A stretch of 64,000 bases of DNA from Zoroaster sp. YZ-2022 (Eukaryota > Echinodermata > Asteroidea > Forcipulatida > Zoroasteridae). Location of the stretch: NCBI GenBank assembly GCA_029582265.1, contig CM055828.1, forward strand, positions 8,407,902-8,471,901. Reading direction: 5' to 3'. This document shows, one piece after another, positions 25,001 through 32,626 of the stretch. The stretch's first letter is position 1. Each line of letters opens with the position of its first letter. Under the pieces are notes generated by a model. It was given only the letters and a program-made list of their open reading frames with translations. It was not told the origin of the DNA and searched no databases. The position numbers and the translations under genes were made by a program.

Positions 25001-28000
25001 TGGATCTTTCCAAATGGTAGTACAGCTAATACAAAACCTTGTTTGGATACTTCTAAGTGGTGAATCAATGGACCCTCTATGCATTTGAATGGATTTGAAT
25101 GGTAGTAAAACTTGCTACCAACACTGTTCAAATGGTATCACCATGTGTGTACAAAACCAGTGGGCATTTTGATAAGTGGAAATTTTGAATGGTTTCAAAT
25201 GGTCAAACAGTAGGAGGGATAATAATAATAATAATAACAATATTTCATTCTTATATAGCGCAATTCACATAATGTTCCAATACGCTTAACATTTTTACCC
25301 CTGCAGTGAATTTCATAGAGCTACTAAGCAGAGAATTTTGCTCAGCAGATATTTTTTGCTTAGCAAATATTTTTTGCTCAGTAATGTAGAACAGTCTACC
25401 AGCCAAAATGCATACATTTAGCCGGTATCGAACAAAACCTGCTTAATTTGTAATTCTGCCTTTGGGCGGCGATGAATCTTGAAATAAACCATTAATAACC
25501 CTCCTATGCCCAGGCTGAAATTTGGCCCAGTAAGCACCGCACCCACAGACAGTCACTTGAGTATTTTTGGTTGTATTGCCAATTGTTCACACATGTGTAT
25601 TTTTCTGCTGGAGTTAGTGGCAAAGTCAAACACACTTGTGTATGTCCTACATAAGTTATATGCAGAGTCACACAGAGCTGTGTATGTACTGCATAAGTTA
25701 TAGCAGCAGACTCATATACAGTCGAGTGGTATTGGTTTGACCTCCTACCATAGCCACATGTCCTTGCATTTATTTGAGTGCACTGCACAAAGTCAATGGG
25801 TTGTGAGTTACATACAAATTTTGAGTGTCTTTGATTGTTAAACCTATAGGAGGGTTAATAATAATAATAATAATAATCCGGATTTTTTTTTCCTGTTCTG
25901 CTAAGCAATTTAACATAACATTGGCTCATGGTCAGTGGCCAATATCATTCCTGTAATCTTTCTCAGCTCCCTGGAGAGTATACAGCCCTGAGCTACTGTA
26001 GCGCTCCGGAGGCTTTTTTCAAACACAATATCAACCTCTACCCTCACAGGTACCCATTTATACTCCATAGGTGAAGATAAGCACCATGGTCACAGCCAGG
26101 ATTTGAACCCACATTCTGACGACTCGGCCATCAGAATGTACTAAACGTTGTGGCTGTAGCACAATGTTAATAGTAATTGTTTGTTCAAAATGAATAGCTC
26201 CCAAAATTACTGTGTAGTTCCCTTTTTTGTTGTTGTTGAAGTTTTCAAGAAATATTCTCATTTTGTGTTTTCTGTAGGCTGTCAGATATAAACCTGTGGC
26301 ACACATAGCATCGGGTACCAGGAAGTGTAACTGCAGGCAAGAGATGCGAACACATCAATTGGGACCAGGGAGATTTCAGATGACGCAACATGAAGTGTGT
26401 GATGAGTGTCCAAGAGTCAAGTAAGGCGCTAAGGCCGAAAAGAAAAAGTCTCTCGTTTCTGGTCTCTGCGTGTGTCGCCTCAGACCTGCGTGTCAGCATT
26501 TTTAGTTTTCTTTTTTTTTTTCTTTTTTTTTTTAGTATGAAACGATGTCCAATTGCAGCCAAAATTGCTGGATTGATTGGAATTCTGCCATGCTGTGTTT
26601 TTAAATGACTTTTTCATATATGGGTATGAACATTTGCCCAATTTTTGAGGCCTCTCTTAGCCACCATACTTTGTACATGGGAAATTTAGTCTGGTTCCAG
26701 TAGCCGTGTATACATGTATCACGTATTTCACTGGTTGGCAAAAAAAAAAAAACATTTAACAAAAATTAAAAAGCGTCACCACACCGATTTTGAAGCCGAC
26801 CTATGACCAGAAACCGGAGACTTTTTTGAGGGGCCTAGTAAGTTTGTTTAATTATTCCAATTTGTTCACAAAATATTTATAAAAAAAATTAATTGTATTT
26901 CAGACTAAAATAAAAGAAATATGGTCACTGACTATATTTATACAGTTCTTCTCAAATTTAATTGACCCATTGTTTTGGATAGATAAAAATTGTTTATTGT
27001 TGGTTCCTTGACTACCAAGATACAATCTCCATGAAAACAAATAATAGTTTGAAAGGCACCAGTCTATTATGGACACAAACCTCGTTTTGATCCTCATGTA
27101 CTTAAAATAAAAAAAATACCAAGATGGCTGCTCTTTGATAATGGTCCATATCGTGTCTTCTTGCAGGTTGGTGAATGAGGAGAGATTACTAGAGGTTGAG
27201 ATCGAGCCAGGGATGCAGGATGGTCAGGAATATCCATTCTTAGCAGAAGGTTAGATCGTTTTCCTCGTTTCTTGCTTGATTTCTTTCCTTGCTTTTGTTG
27301 TCCCTTCCCACCTTGAATAAGATACTGAAAAATATCTTCATTGTTTTCTTTGTGTGGTTTATCAGCCCTTGGAGTATCATTACCTTAACCCTAACCCCGT
27401 AGAGATTTTGGCTAGAAGTCATCCCAAATCCTCCAAAATTCATCAACATGCAGTAAAAAGGTACCCCAATCGTTGGACTTGGATGGAATTGGTACAGTGG
27501 CAAATGCAAAATATCCATGGCTTGGCTATCATACAGTCCTGAATCCAACAAAAGCAGCCGGTGGAGTTTGATGGATTTGGTACACATGGCTACATGCCCT
27601 ATTCGCTGGGCTATACTGTGGAATACTGAATCCAACAAAAGCAGCCGGTGGAGTTTTGATGGATTTGGTTACACATGGCTACATGCTCTATTCGCTGGGC
27701 TATACTGTGGAGTACTGAATCCAACAAAAGCAGCCGGTGGAGTTTGATGGATTTGGTACACATGGCTACATGCCCTATTCGCTGGGCTATACTGTGGAAT
27801 ACTGAATCCAACAAAAGCAGCCGGTGGAGTTTTGATGGATTTGGTTACACATGGCTACATGCTCTATTCGCTGGGCTATACTGTGGAATACTGAATCCAA
27901 CAAAAGCAGCCGGTGGAGTTTTGATGGATTTGGTACACATGGCTACATGCTCCATTCGCTGGGCTATACTGTGGATTACTGAATCCATCAAAAGCAGCCG

Positions 28001-31000
28001 GTGGAGTTTGATGGATGTGGTACACATGGCTACATGCTCTATTCGCTGGGCTATACTATGGAGTACTGAATCCATCAAAAGCAGCCGGTGGAGTTTTGAT
28101 GGATTTGGTTACACATGGCTACATGCTCTATTCGCTGGGCTATACTGTGGAGTACTGAATCCAACAAAAGCAGCCGGTGGAGTTTGATGGATTTGGTACA
28201 CATGGCCACATGCTCTATTCGCTGGGCTATACTGTGGAGTACTGAATCCATCAAAATCAGGCAAAACCAGGGGGTGGATTTGGGGTAGTTGGGTTAACCC
28301 TCCTGTGGTTTGACCTTTCAAAACCTTTCAAAATCTGCTTACGGGCCAAAATGGCTATCAATTATTATGAACCCTTTAAAACCCTCCAGAATTTGTTGCT
28401 ACTGAACAACCACACCTTTCAATACCCTTTGAAAGGTATTGAAACATTTCAACACCAGTTTGTTCAGAGAGTTGTTACACCTTTCGAAACCTTTCATAGG
28501 TCCCTTTTGTCAGACAGTTTTCTCACCTTTCAAAACCCTTCAGTACAGCAAACTTGAAAGGTTTTGAAAGGTCTGACAATTCTATGGCAACTGCACTGTA
28601 CATAGGAGGGTTAATGTACTTTGCCCCCGGTTGGGGCAAGCTTTGTGATAGGTGTCTCTTGTTATATAATGTACCATTTATTATCATTTATGATGACTCC
28701 TAATTAACATTATTGTAACTTCCTATTCAAGGCACAGGGATTGATTTCATTCTAATTTGAAGAACCACTGAGAATGTGCACTCATAATAAGGATAATGAA
28801 TGGTACATCTACCTACGTAACAAGGACACCATGTCGCAAAGCTTGCCCCAACCTGGTGGAATGGCCCAAGAATGTGCACTCATAATAAGGATAATGAATG
28901 GTACATCAACCTACATAACAAGGATACCATGTCACAAAGCTTGCCCCAACCTTGTGGAATGACCCAAGAATGTGCACTCATAATAATGATAATGAATGGT
29001 ACATCTACCTACATAACAAGGACACCATGTCACAAAGCTTGCCCCAACCTCGTGGAATGACCCAAGAATGTGCACTCATAATAAGGATAATGAATGGTAC
29101 ATCTACCTACATAACAAGGACACCATGTCACAAAGCTTGCCCCAACCTGGTGGAATGGCCCAAGAATGTGCACTCATAATAAGGATAATGAATGGTACAT
29201 CAACCTACGTAACAAGGACACCATGTCACAAAGCTTGCCCCAACCTTGTGGAATGACCCAAGAATGTGCACTCATAATAATGATAATGAATGGTACATCT
29301 ACCTACATAACAAGGACACCATGTCACAAAGCTTGCCCCAACCTCGTGGAATGACCCAAGAATGTGCACTCATAAGGATAATGAATGGTACATCTACCTA
29401 CATAACAAGGATACCATGTCACAAAGCTTGCCCCAACCTGGTGGAATGGCCCAAGAATGTGCACTCATAATAAGGATAATGAATGGTACATATACCTACA
29501 TAACAAGGATACCATGTCACAAAGCTTGCCCCAACCTGGTTGAATGACCCATATACCTAGATTCATCACAAGAACTCGATAACATATATTGCGAGTAGCC
29601 GATTCTTTAAAAAAAGTGCAATCGCGTTTCTGATTCTAATCGGTTCCTGATTCTAATCGGTTCCAACCCAGAAAAGACCTTGCCTACTAAAGTGCCATTT
29701 TAAAAATAAATTATGTAACAACTTTTTTGAATGAAAACAATTTCTAATCTTTATAATGTTGCTCTGCAAGGAAAGGGTTGGAAGGGAGAGTCGAAGGGTG
29801 GGTCTTGGTGACTGTCTTGGTGACTGTCTTGGGACTGAAATCATCCATCAATATTCTTTTTTTTACAGATTAACACATTTCATTGTTCCTGCTGAGCATG
29901 GTTCAATATATGGATTGATTATTTCATCTTATGCTATAATTAATTACGTCATTGGTTTTTTTTCTAATCAGGGGAACCCCATATAGATGGTGAACCCGGA
30001 GATCTTCGATTTAGAATTATTGCAGAAAAGTGAGTATTGTCCAAAAATACATCAGCTACCAAACTGTAGAATTTAAATTTTTGTTTTCATATACATTAAG
30101 CCTTTGAAACGTAAGGCCAGTAACTACTATTTTGCATTTAAATATTACAGGTCCTTTTAGGTTGGTAAGCAGTCTGCAACAGCTAATTCTCCATTTATTT
30201 ATCTCTTTGTCTGATTTTCTTTTCTAGGCATAATCATTTTGAAAGAAGAGGCGACGATCTCTACACTAATATTACCATATCACTGGTTGATGCGTTAGCT
30301 GGATTCTCAATGGACATCCCACATCTTGACGGACATAAGGTATCAAAGGGGTCAATGATATTTTATGTAGGTATAAGACTGGAATTTCACAGAGGCTGAG
30401 TTGGCTGTGGCCTCCATTGCCCTGGTCTTGTGCCTTAGCCCTAACTCCCTAGCCTTAATTACCAGGTACCTTCCTCAATCCTTCATAATCCTCCGAAATC
30501 TGTTTGTGCATGAAACTCACTGCCTCAATCCTTCATAATCCTCCAACTTGAGTTTATGCATGAAGCTCACTGCCTCAATCCTTCATAATCCTCCACTATC
30601 AAATGCACAACCCTCCTCAATCCTCCATAATCCTCCAATTGGTGATTTTCGAACGTGCCTCATTCCTCCAAAATCCTCCAAATCCTCCGGAGGATACAAG
30701 ATTATGTTTCTGTCAATCCTCCATAATCCTCCATAATCCTCCACATTCATCCAAAGTAAATTTCCATTATGCCCTCAATCCTCCAGGATCTCTTTGAACC
30801 ATGCTTCCTCAATCCTCCACAATCCTCCACTATCAAATGCACGACCCTCCTCAATCCTCCATAATCCTCCAATTGGTGATTTTCCAATTGGTGCCTCATT
30901 CCTCCAAAATCCTCCAAATCCTCCAGAGGATTATAGAGGATTTAGGAGGGTTAGGGTTAGTGCACACGTCTTGGCCCGTTAGTTCCCGTTAAATATGTTC

Positions 31001-32626
31001 CCATAGACATTCTGATATTCTTATGGGAGTGCCCTTTACTCAGGAAAAGTGGCCTTGCCCAGACAAGAATGAAATGGCTGGCCCGAGGTACATAAACGTT
31101 GCAGATATCCATGCTTCTGGAAACTTAAAAACCAAAAATGGAAGGAAGTCTATTTTAAGACAATGAGTAAAGATTGGGTGATCTTTCTCTCAGGCTGGCA
31201 CACTTCATGTAGGTGACAGACTTCTGTTCTCATGGATATTTCCCTATCTGCAGAAAGCCATGCTATTGACTCTTCTATTTTAATCTACTAATTTTTGCTG
31301 AAATTTCACTTTGTTTCCCCTTTCTTTTTTTTCAGGTAAAAATAGTCCGAGAAAAAGTCACCTGGCCCGGGGCCAAAATGCACAAAATGAACGAGGGAAT
31401 GCCAAACTACGAGAATAACCATGTCCGAGGAATGCTGATAATTACATTTGATATCGATTTCCCTAAAGGAGATTTTACTGCGGGGGAGAAAGAGAGTGAG
31501 TGTGACTTTGGTTGAAGTTTCGTTTTAAACGTTGTATTGATTTTGTTTGTTAAGACAATCAAGTTAAAGCCCCCCAATACAATTTGGGTGTATTTATACT
31601 TGATGAGGATCAGTAAATGTGAATAGAAACCAATCTATAAAAGTTCAGTTCAGTAGTGTAGCGATAGGGGATGGAAAGGATATAAATGTGTCCCCCCCCC
31701 CCCCCAACAACTTGTCGATCAAAATGGGTCTTTTTGAAATTTTTTAGATGTTATTAGCATATGGCCTTATGTTGATTTTTGTAGGTGCATTTACGAAAAA
31801 ACCTTGTTTGCTTCGCGCACTGAAAACCCTGTCTAATGCCGCTGTACTTGTTTAATGAAATTTCATATTATTTGGTGCTCAAACTTCTTGAGAAAAATGA
31901 AGACCATTTATTTATAGTTTCTGTCCCCAAATTGCCTTACCAACTTGAACAGCCAAACCTGTGAAAGATTCAGCGCAATGCGACATCTTAGCCGTGAGAA
32001 AAGCATCGGGAATTGCTTTTTACTATTTGTAATAACTGAAGACACATTGCCGACTTTTTAAATGTTTGCATATTTTAATGTTTTCTCTAAAAATAAAGGC
32101 ACAACAAACGGAATACATTCTCAAGATAATAATAATAATAATGGACATTTATATTGCGCCGGTATCTGCCCTGTCATCGGGTCAGTTATATCATTCCTAG
32201 AACCATCTCAACTCCCTGGGGAGTATGCAGCCCATGCTGCCAAATGTGTAGTGCAACGAGCTTAATCAAACACAATTGCCATCTCTGCCCTCAAAGGGCC
32301 CCATTTATACTCCTGGATGAAGAGAAATCAATTATAGTTAAGTGTCTTGATCAGGGACACAAGCACCACGGTCTCGGCCATCAGGACACAGCTCCGATGC
32401 ACTTAACCGCTCGACCATGGCACCCCATAAGATGATCGGTGCCCTTTAAAATACCTTCACATCAAGTTAGCTTTCAGATATAAGTTGATTGATTTTGTAA
32501 TCAGGTCATTACAAATGTTGCATCCGACCTTAAATTATACTGCTTTTCTTTTCCAACCCAGGCCTAACAGAATTACTGAAGCAAGCCTCAAAACAAAAGG
32601 TTTACAACGGTCTCCAAGGATACTGA
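8995..32626 (+). CDS. DNAJB11: DnaJ homolog subfamily B member 11 (ERdj3), complete ten-exon gene
   Basis: Hsp40 co-chaperone of the ER lumen that binds unfolded clients and stimulates the BiP (HSPA5) ATPase. Exons are 8995-9059, 17516-17672, 23943-24034, 24331-24460, 26278-26420, 27167-27249, 29972-30029, 30228-30339, 31336-31495 and 32562-32626; they sum to 1065 nt, a 354-residue protein (human is about 358). Residues 1-22 form a signal peptide. The J domain follows, with the HPD triad at 52-54 inside YHPDKNP, then a Gly/Phe stretch at about 105-120. CxC (165-167) and CxxC (189-192) match the ERdj3 cysteine module. A glycosylation sequon NIT lies at 257-259, and the protein ends in GLQGY with no KDEL, as usual in this family. 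Every junction is GT-AG and every phase matches. The start is the only ATG giving a signal peptide in frame with exon 2. Introns 1 and 2 are long and full of repeats. Confidence 0.96.
9688..9960. repeat. Diverged direct duplication of about 150 bp, AT-rich
   Basis: AAAATTACTCAAATCTGAG then TACTGAAATC and TTCTTATCCCTGATTTAATT occur twice. In DNAJB11 intron 1. Confidence 0.7.
10680..10879. repeat. Exact 100-bp tandem duplication
   Basis: GGCCAAGAGAATGAAAGTCA to TTGATCATTA occurs twice head to tail, apparently without differences, inside the left arm of the 10526 element. The lack of divergence points to a recent duplication. Confidence 0.92.
11399..12291 (+). mobile_element. TAGGGTTTTCAG element, copy A
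   Basis: TIR TAGGGTTTTCAG/CTGAAAACCCTA, about 0.9 kb, flanked by a 7-bp repeat ATATTAT. Its 74-codon open frame at 11879-12100 (ending [10 protein letters not shown]) shows no recognised transposase motif. Superfamily unassigned. Confidence 0.8.
12727..13608 (-). mobile_element. TAGGGTTTTCAG element, copy B, inverted relative to A
   Basis: Same TIR and the same body in reverse orientation, flanked by the 7-bp repeat GTGTAAT. A and B face each other 435 bp apart, making a large cruciform-capable pair. Confidence 0.82.
13609..14228. repeat. AACTCGCCCC-type degenerate repeat and flanking DNA, DNAJB11 intron 1
   Basis: 13618-13735 repeats CAACTCGCCCCCTGGCAAAC with variants. A related patch in reverse is at 16500-16600 (GAGTTTGTCGGGGGTTGAAT). 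The remainder is featureless. Confidence 0.55.
14229..14671. mobile_element. MITE with CCGCCACTTTTT subterminal TIR
   Basis: Left GAATGTCATATCCGACCGCC then ACTTTTT; right AAAAAGTGGCGGTCTGATAC then GACATTC. A solo left end of the same family lies at 775-804. Confidence 0.78.
15399..15707 (+). mobile_element. TTAA MITE, CCTTTC subfamily (F3)
   Basis: TTAACTCTCCTA at left, TAGGAGGGTTAA at right. Interior repeats CCTTTCAAAACCTTTC-like motifs in both orientations. It lies in DNAJB11 intron 1. Confidence 0.88.
15740..15906 (-). mobile_element. LINE 3' UTR and ATT-repeat tail shared with the SINEs
   Basis: On the minus strand the sequence reads GCGCCTTGAGCAC, TTGGTGGATA, GCGC and TATAAATCT, then ATT repeats. 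The same ordered blocks end the tRNA-derived SINEs of this window. This is the presumed recognition tail for the LINE reverse transcriptase. Confidence 0.75.
15907..16119 (-). mobile_element. 3' end of a non-LTR retrotransposon (CR1/L2-like): C-terminal ORF2 fragment
   Basis: Minus-strand reading includes [40 protein letters not shown] and [10 protein letters not shown] then stop. GDRSF..AP.LWN.LP and SFK..LKTHL are the usual last residues of CR1/L2-type ORF2. The 3' UTR continues to 15740 and ends in an (ATT)n tail. Strongly 5'-truncated, as expected for target-primed insertion. Confidence 0.85.
16607..16795 (+). mobile_element. Diverged SINE fragment
   Basis: Contains GTATAAATGGGTACCTGTGA, TGTACTCCCCTGGGAGCTGA and GTGCTATATAATAATTATT. 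Related to the other SINEs but a different, older subfamily (AAGCGCATTGAGACA replaces the usual tail). Confidence 0.7.
16910..17284 (+). mobile_element. TTAA MITE, CCCTCCTA group, CCATT subfamily (F1)
   Basis: Bounded by TTAA at 16910-16913 and 17281-17284. Terminal inverted repeat CCCTCCTA/TAGGAGGG. The interior repeats GGTTTTGAATGGT-like motifs in both orientations. TTAA target and CCC start fit nonautonomous piggyBac-type elements. Confidence 0.88.
17516..17672 (+). CDS. DNAJB11: DNAJB11 exon 2: J domain
   Basis: Acceptor AACAG, donor GTAAGA. Carries [14 protein letters not shown], the basic helix II (KKAYRKLAM), the HPD loop (YHPDKNPDN) and GAAYE. Ends on a codon boundary. Confidence 0.97.
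18140..18325. repeat. Diverged fragment of the 40068 MITE family
   Basis: CAGAAACAATGGATTTGGAC, CATTTATGATGTTCATG and GTGCATTCCGGGAGA match the interior of 40068-40440. TIRs are not visible. Confidence 0.55.
18424..19117 (+). mobile_element. CCCTCCTA MITE, CAGTC subfamily (F2), interrupted by a SINE
   Basis: Left end GTAACCCTCCTACTG, right end TACGAGGGTAG (degraded). The interior repeats motifs such as CAGTCAAAAACAGTCAAC and ACCAGTCAA. The SINE 18624-19010 splits it. Confidence 0.8.
18624..19010 (+). mobile_element. tRNA-derived SINE, monomeric copy inserted in a MITE
   Basis: Begins GTCGTGGCCGAGCGGTCTAG, box B degraded to GGGTTCAAATC, then body, 3' tail TGCGCCTTGAGCACC, TATATAAATCC and a long ATT run. 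It interrupts the TTAA-type element 18424-19117. Confidence 0.88.
19370..19381 (+). repeat. Orphan TAGGAGGGTTAA element end
   Basis: A perfect right-hand CCCTCCTA-type terminus with TTAA. The only nearby left end (18424) is already paired with the degraded right end at 19107, so this one has no clear partner. Confidence 0.6.
19382..20203. other. DNAJB11 intron 2, AT-rich, nothing recognised
   Basis: AT-rich DNA without clear inverted ends, SINE blocks or coding signal. Confidence 0.5.
20204..20346. mobile_element. GCCTGGAATTTCA MITE without the minisatellite
   Basis: Left GGCCTGGGATTTCATTCTTG, right TATGAAATTCCTGGCC. Shares CACTTTTCCTGAGTAAA with 52148-52460 but has no tandem array. It lies in DNAJB11 intron 2. 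Confidence 0.82.
20687..21445. repeat. About 81-bp tandem array made of AGGGAAGG-MITE ends, interrupted by a SINE
   Basis: Units start GATTCAAAGAGAGTAAGCAT at 20687, 20768, 20855, 21130, 21211, 21295 and 21367, and contain ACATTACCAATGTTGTACC then TTCCCTTCAATGTA, the MITE terminus. A SINE occupies 20889-21098. Confidence 0.9.
20889..21098 (+). mobile_element. 5'-truncated SINE inserted in an 81-bp tandem array
   Basis: Starts in the body at CTCCACCCAGG and runs through the LINE-like tail to ATT repeats. Array units continue on both sides, so it inserted after the array formed. Confidence 0.82.
21446..22790. other. DNAJB11 intron 2, mixed sequence
   Basis: Includes an isolated array-type unit at about 22660-22720 (AGAGAGTAAGCATACTCATA then GAAGCAGTTTTGTCAA), matching the 20687 array. 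A CpG-richer patch at 22340-22450 has no recognised product. Confidence 0.5.
22795..22995. repeat. TGTACA/ACATGT palindromic simple repeat
   Basis: Dense alternation of ACATGTACATGTACA and TGTACTGTACAGTACATGT over 200 bp, self-complementary at many offsets. In DNAJB11 intron 2. Confidence 0.85.
22996..23942. other. DNAJB11 intron 2, 3' part
   Basis: AT-rich; a fragment GGCAAGGTATAAAATTGGTA at about 23565 resembles the AGGGAAGG MITE terminus. No coding signal before exon 3. Confidence 0.5.
23943..24034 (+). CDS. DNAJB11: DNAJB11 exon 3: end of J domain
   Basis: Acceptor GATTAG, donor GTTTGT. Encodes [18 protein letters not shown], the J-domain helix IV signature, and continues to GHGDPFS. 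Ends two bases into a serine codon. Confidence 0.96.
24331..24460 (+). CDS. DNAJB11: DNAJB11 exon 4: Gly/Phe linker and first beta strands
   Basis: Acceptor TCACAG, donor GTGAGA. Encodes [16 protein letters not shown] and [20 protein letters not shown], the Gly/Phe segment and the start of client-binding domain I. Ends on a codon boundary. Confidence 0.97.
24470..24846. repeat. Inverted-repeat element in DNAJB11 intron 4
   Basis: AATGCAAAATAGTAGTTATT then GGCCTTACGTTTCGAA at 24542-24580 faces TCGAAATGCAAGGCCAATAA then CGACTATTTTGCA at 24813-24845. A single diverged copy is at 30095-30200. It abuts the MITE at 24848. Confidence 0.65.
24848..25222 (+). mobile_element. CCCTCCTA MITE, F1 subfamily, flanked by ATAA
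   Basis: Nearly identical to 16910-17284 across its length. The flanking tetramer is ATAA on both sides, in a run of AAT repeats. It lies in DNAJB11 intron 4. Confidence 0.87.
25223..25320 (-). mobile_element. SINE/LINE 3'-tail remnant
   Basis: AAT repeats followed by CATTCTTATATAGCGCAATT and CAATACGCTTAAC, a degraded tail of the same group, directly abutting the MITE that ends at 25222. Confidence 0.5.
25305..25450. repeat. Partial relative of the CCAGGGGACAATTTC MITE
   Basis: GAGCTACTAAGCAGAGAATT, TTTGCTCAGCAGATATTT and AAAACCTGCTTAATTTG match the interior of 34794-35000. No clear ends. Confidence 0.55.
25495..25858 (+). mobile_element. CCCTCCTA MITE, fourth interior type (F4)
   Basis: Left ATAACCCTCCTATGCCCAG, right CCTATAGGAGGGTTAA. 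The body (CCTACATAAGTTATATGCAG and a second variant CTGCATAAGTTATAGCAG) resembles none of F1-F3. TTAATAA is present on both sides, so the exact target is ambiguous. Confidence 0.75.
25859..26135 (-). mobile_element. Diverged tRNA-derived SINE
   Basis: AAT repeats at 25859-25876, then CAGCTCCCTGGAGAGTATAC, GGTACCCATTTATACTCC and a degraded tRNA head (GATTTGAACCCACATTC, ACTCGGCCATC). Runs antisense in DNAJB11 intron 4, ending about 140 bp before exon 5. Confidence 0.7.
26278..26420 (+). CDS. DNAJB11: DNAJB11 exon 5: cysteine module
   Basis: Acceptor CTGTAG, donor GTAAGG. Encodes [17 protein letters not shown] and [11 protein letters not shown]. The CxC and CxxC pairs are the conserved ERdj3 disulfide cysteines inserted into domain I. 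Confidence 0.97.
26441..26834. mobile_element. TIR element, AAAAAGTCTC(T/C)GTTTCTGG group, copy 1
   Basis: Left AAAAAGTCTCTCGTTTCTGG, right CCAGAAACCGGAGACTTTTT. Interior ATGAAACGATGTCCAATTGC and CCACCATACTTTGTACATGG. It starts about 20 bp after the DNAJB11 exon 5 donor. Confidence 0.85.
27167..27249 (+). CDS. DNAJB11: DNAJB11 exon 6
   Basis: Acceptor TTGCAG, donor GTTAGA. Encodes [19 protein letters not shown] and EYPFLAE, matching the vertebrate protein nearly residue for residue. Confidence 0.96.
27385..28297 (+). mobile_element. TTAA element with CCCTAAC-type TIR containing a tandem array
   Basis: Left TTAACCCTAACCCCGTAG, right GTAGTTGGGTTAA. Most of the interior (about 27495-28260) is an 87-89 bp tandem array. 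It lies in DNAJB11 intron 6, 136 bp after exon 6. Confidence 0.75.
27495..28260. repeat. 87-89 bp tandem array, about 8.5 units
   Basis: Units start CCAACAAAAGCAGCCGGTGG at 27545, 27632, 27721, 27808, 27897, 27985, 28072, 28161 and 28248. The alternating 87/89 spacing reflects one or two single-base indels, suggesting a two-unit higher-order repeat. Confidence 0.95.
28294..28614 (+). mobile_element. TTAA MITE, F3 subfamily
   Basis: TTAA at 28294-28297 and 28611-28614. Nearly identical to 15399-15707. Its left TTAA is also the right TTAA of the element 27385-28297. Confidence 0.9.
28627..28690. repeat. Inverted partial unit of the 98-bp array
   Basis: GGTTGGGGCAAGCTTTGTGA and further bases are the reverse complement of the array unit's second half (TCACAAAGCTTGCCCCAACC), with divergence. 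Together with the array end near 29537 it forms terminal inverted repeats. Confidence 0.8.
28770..29550. repeat. 98-bp tandem array, 8 units
   Basis: Units start AATGTGCACTCATAATAAGG at about 28772 with a 98-bp step and end near CAAAGCTTGCCCCAACC. It lies in DNAJB11 intron 6. An inverted partial unit sits upstream at 28627-28690. Confidence 0.96.
29972..30029 (+). CDS. DNAJB11: DNAJB11 exon 7
   Basis: Short 58-nt exon with acceptor AATCAG and donor GTGAGT. Encodes [20 protein letters not shown] with split glycine and lysine codons at its ends. It lies between the 98-bp tandem array and the next intron. Confidence 0.95.
30095..30200 (-). repeat. Fragment of the 24470 inverted-repeat family
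   Basis: CTTTGAAACGTAAGGCCAGT, AACTACTATTTTGCATT and TTGGTAAGCAGTCTGCAACA match the 24470 region in reverse. Reaches to about 28 bp before exon 8, so it may supply part of the intron 7 acceptor region. Confidence 0.65.
30228..30339 (+). CDS. DNAJB11: DNAJB11 exon 8: domain II
   Basis: Acceptor TTCTAG, donor GTATCA. Encodes [19 protein letters not shown] and the DIPHLDGHK strand. NIT at residues 257-259 corresponds to the glycosylated sequon of human ERdj3. Confidence 0.96.
30435..30960 (+). mobile_element. CCCTAAC-type MITE flanked by TTAG, interior of CCTCCA repeats
   Basis: TTAG at 30435-30438 and 30957-30960. Left TIR CCCTAACTCCCTAG, right GGGTTAGGG. The interior repeats AATCCTCCATAATCCTCCA many times. 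It lies in DNAJB11 intron 8. Confidence 0.8.
30990..31075 (-). mobile_element. GCCTGGAATTTCA MITE fragment
   Basis: Inverted partial copy: GTGCCCTTTACTCAGGAAAA, GTGGCCTTGCCCAGACAAGA, ATGAAATGGCTGGCC. The other half is missing. Confidence 0.65.
31195..31233. repeat. Solo end of the 40068 MITE family
   Basis: GCTGGCACACTTCATGTAGG then TGACAGACTTCTG, the family terminus, without a partner end. It lies in DNAJB11 intron 8. Confidence 0.6.
31336..31495 (+). CDS. DNAJB11: DNAJB11 exon 9: domain II
   Basis: Acceptor TTCAG, donor GTGAGT. Encodes [22 protein letters not shown] and [14 protein letters not shown], the conserved C-terminal client-binding and dimer region. Ends one base into a serine codon. 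Confidence 0.96.
32128..32427 (-). mobile_element. Diverged tRNA-derived SINE at the end of DNAJB11 intron 9
   Basis: AAT repeats, CAACTCCCTGGGGAGTATGC, CCCATTTATACTCCTGGATG, then a degraded tRNA head with CTCGACCATGGCACC. It ends about 135 bp before exon 10. Confidence 0.7.
32562..32626 (+). CDS. DNAJB11: DNAJB11 exon 10: C-terminus and stop
   Basis: Acceptor ACCCAG. Encodes [20 protein letters not shown] then TGA at 32624-32626. It matches the human C-terminus [15 protein letters not shown]. No clear AATAAA signal was found just downstream, so the 3' UTR end is unknown. Confidence 0.96.

Noticed and set aside
27675..28187. 170-codon ORF
   Set aside because: Lies wholly in the 87-89 bp tandem array inside a transposon; the repeated peptide is an effect of the array.
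28770..29550. CRISPR-like regularly spaced repeats
   Set aside because: The whole 98-bp unit is conserved, with no unique spacers, and the context is a eukaryotic intron.
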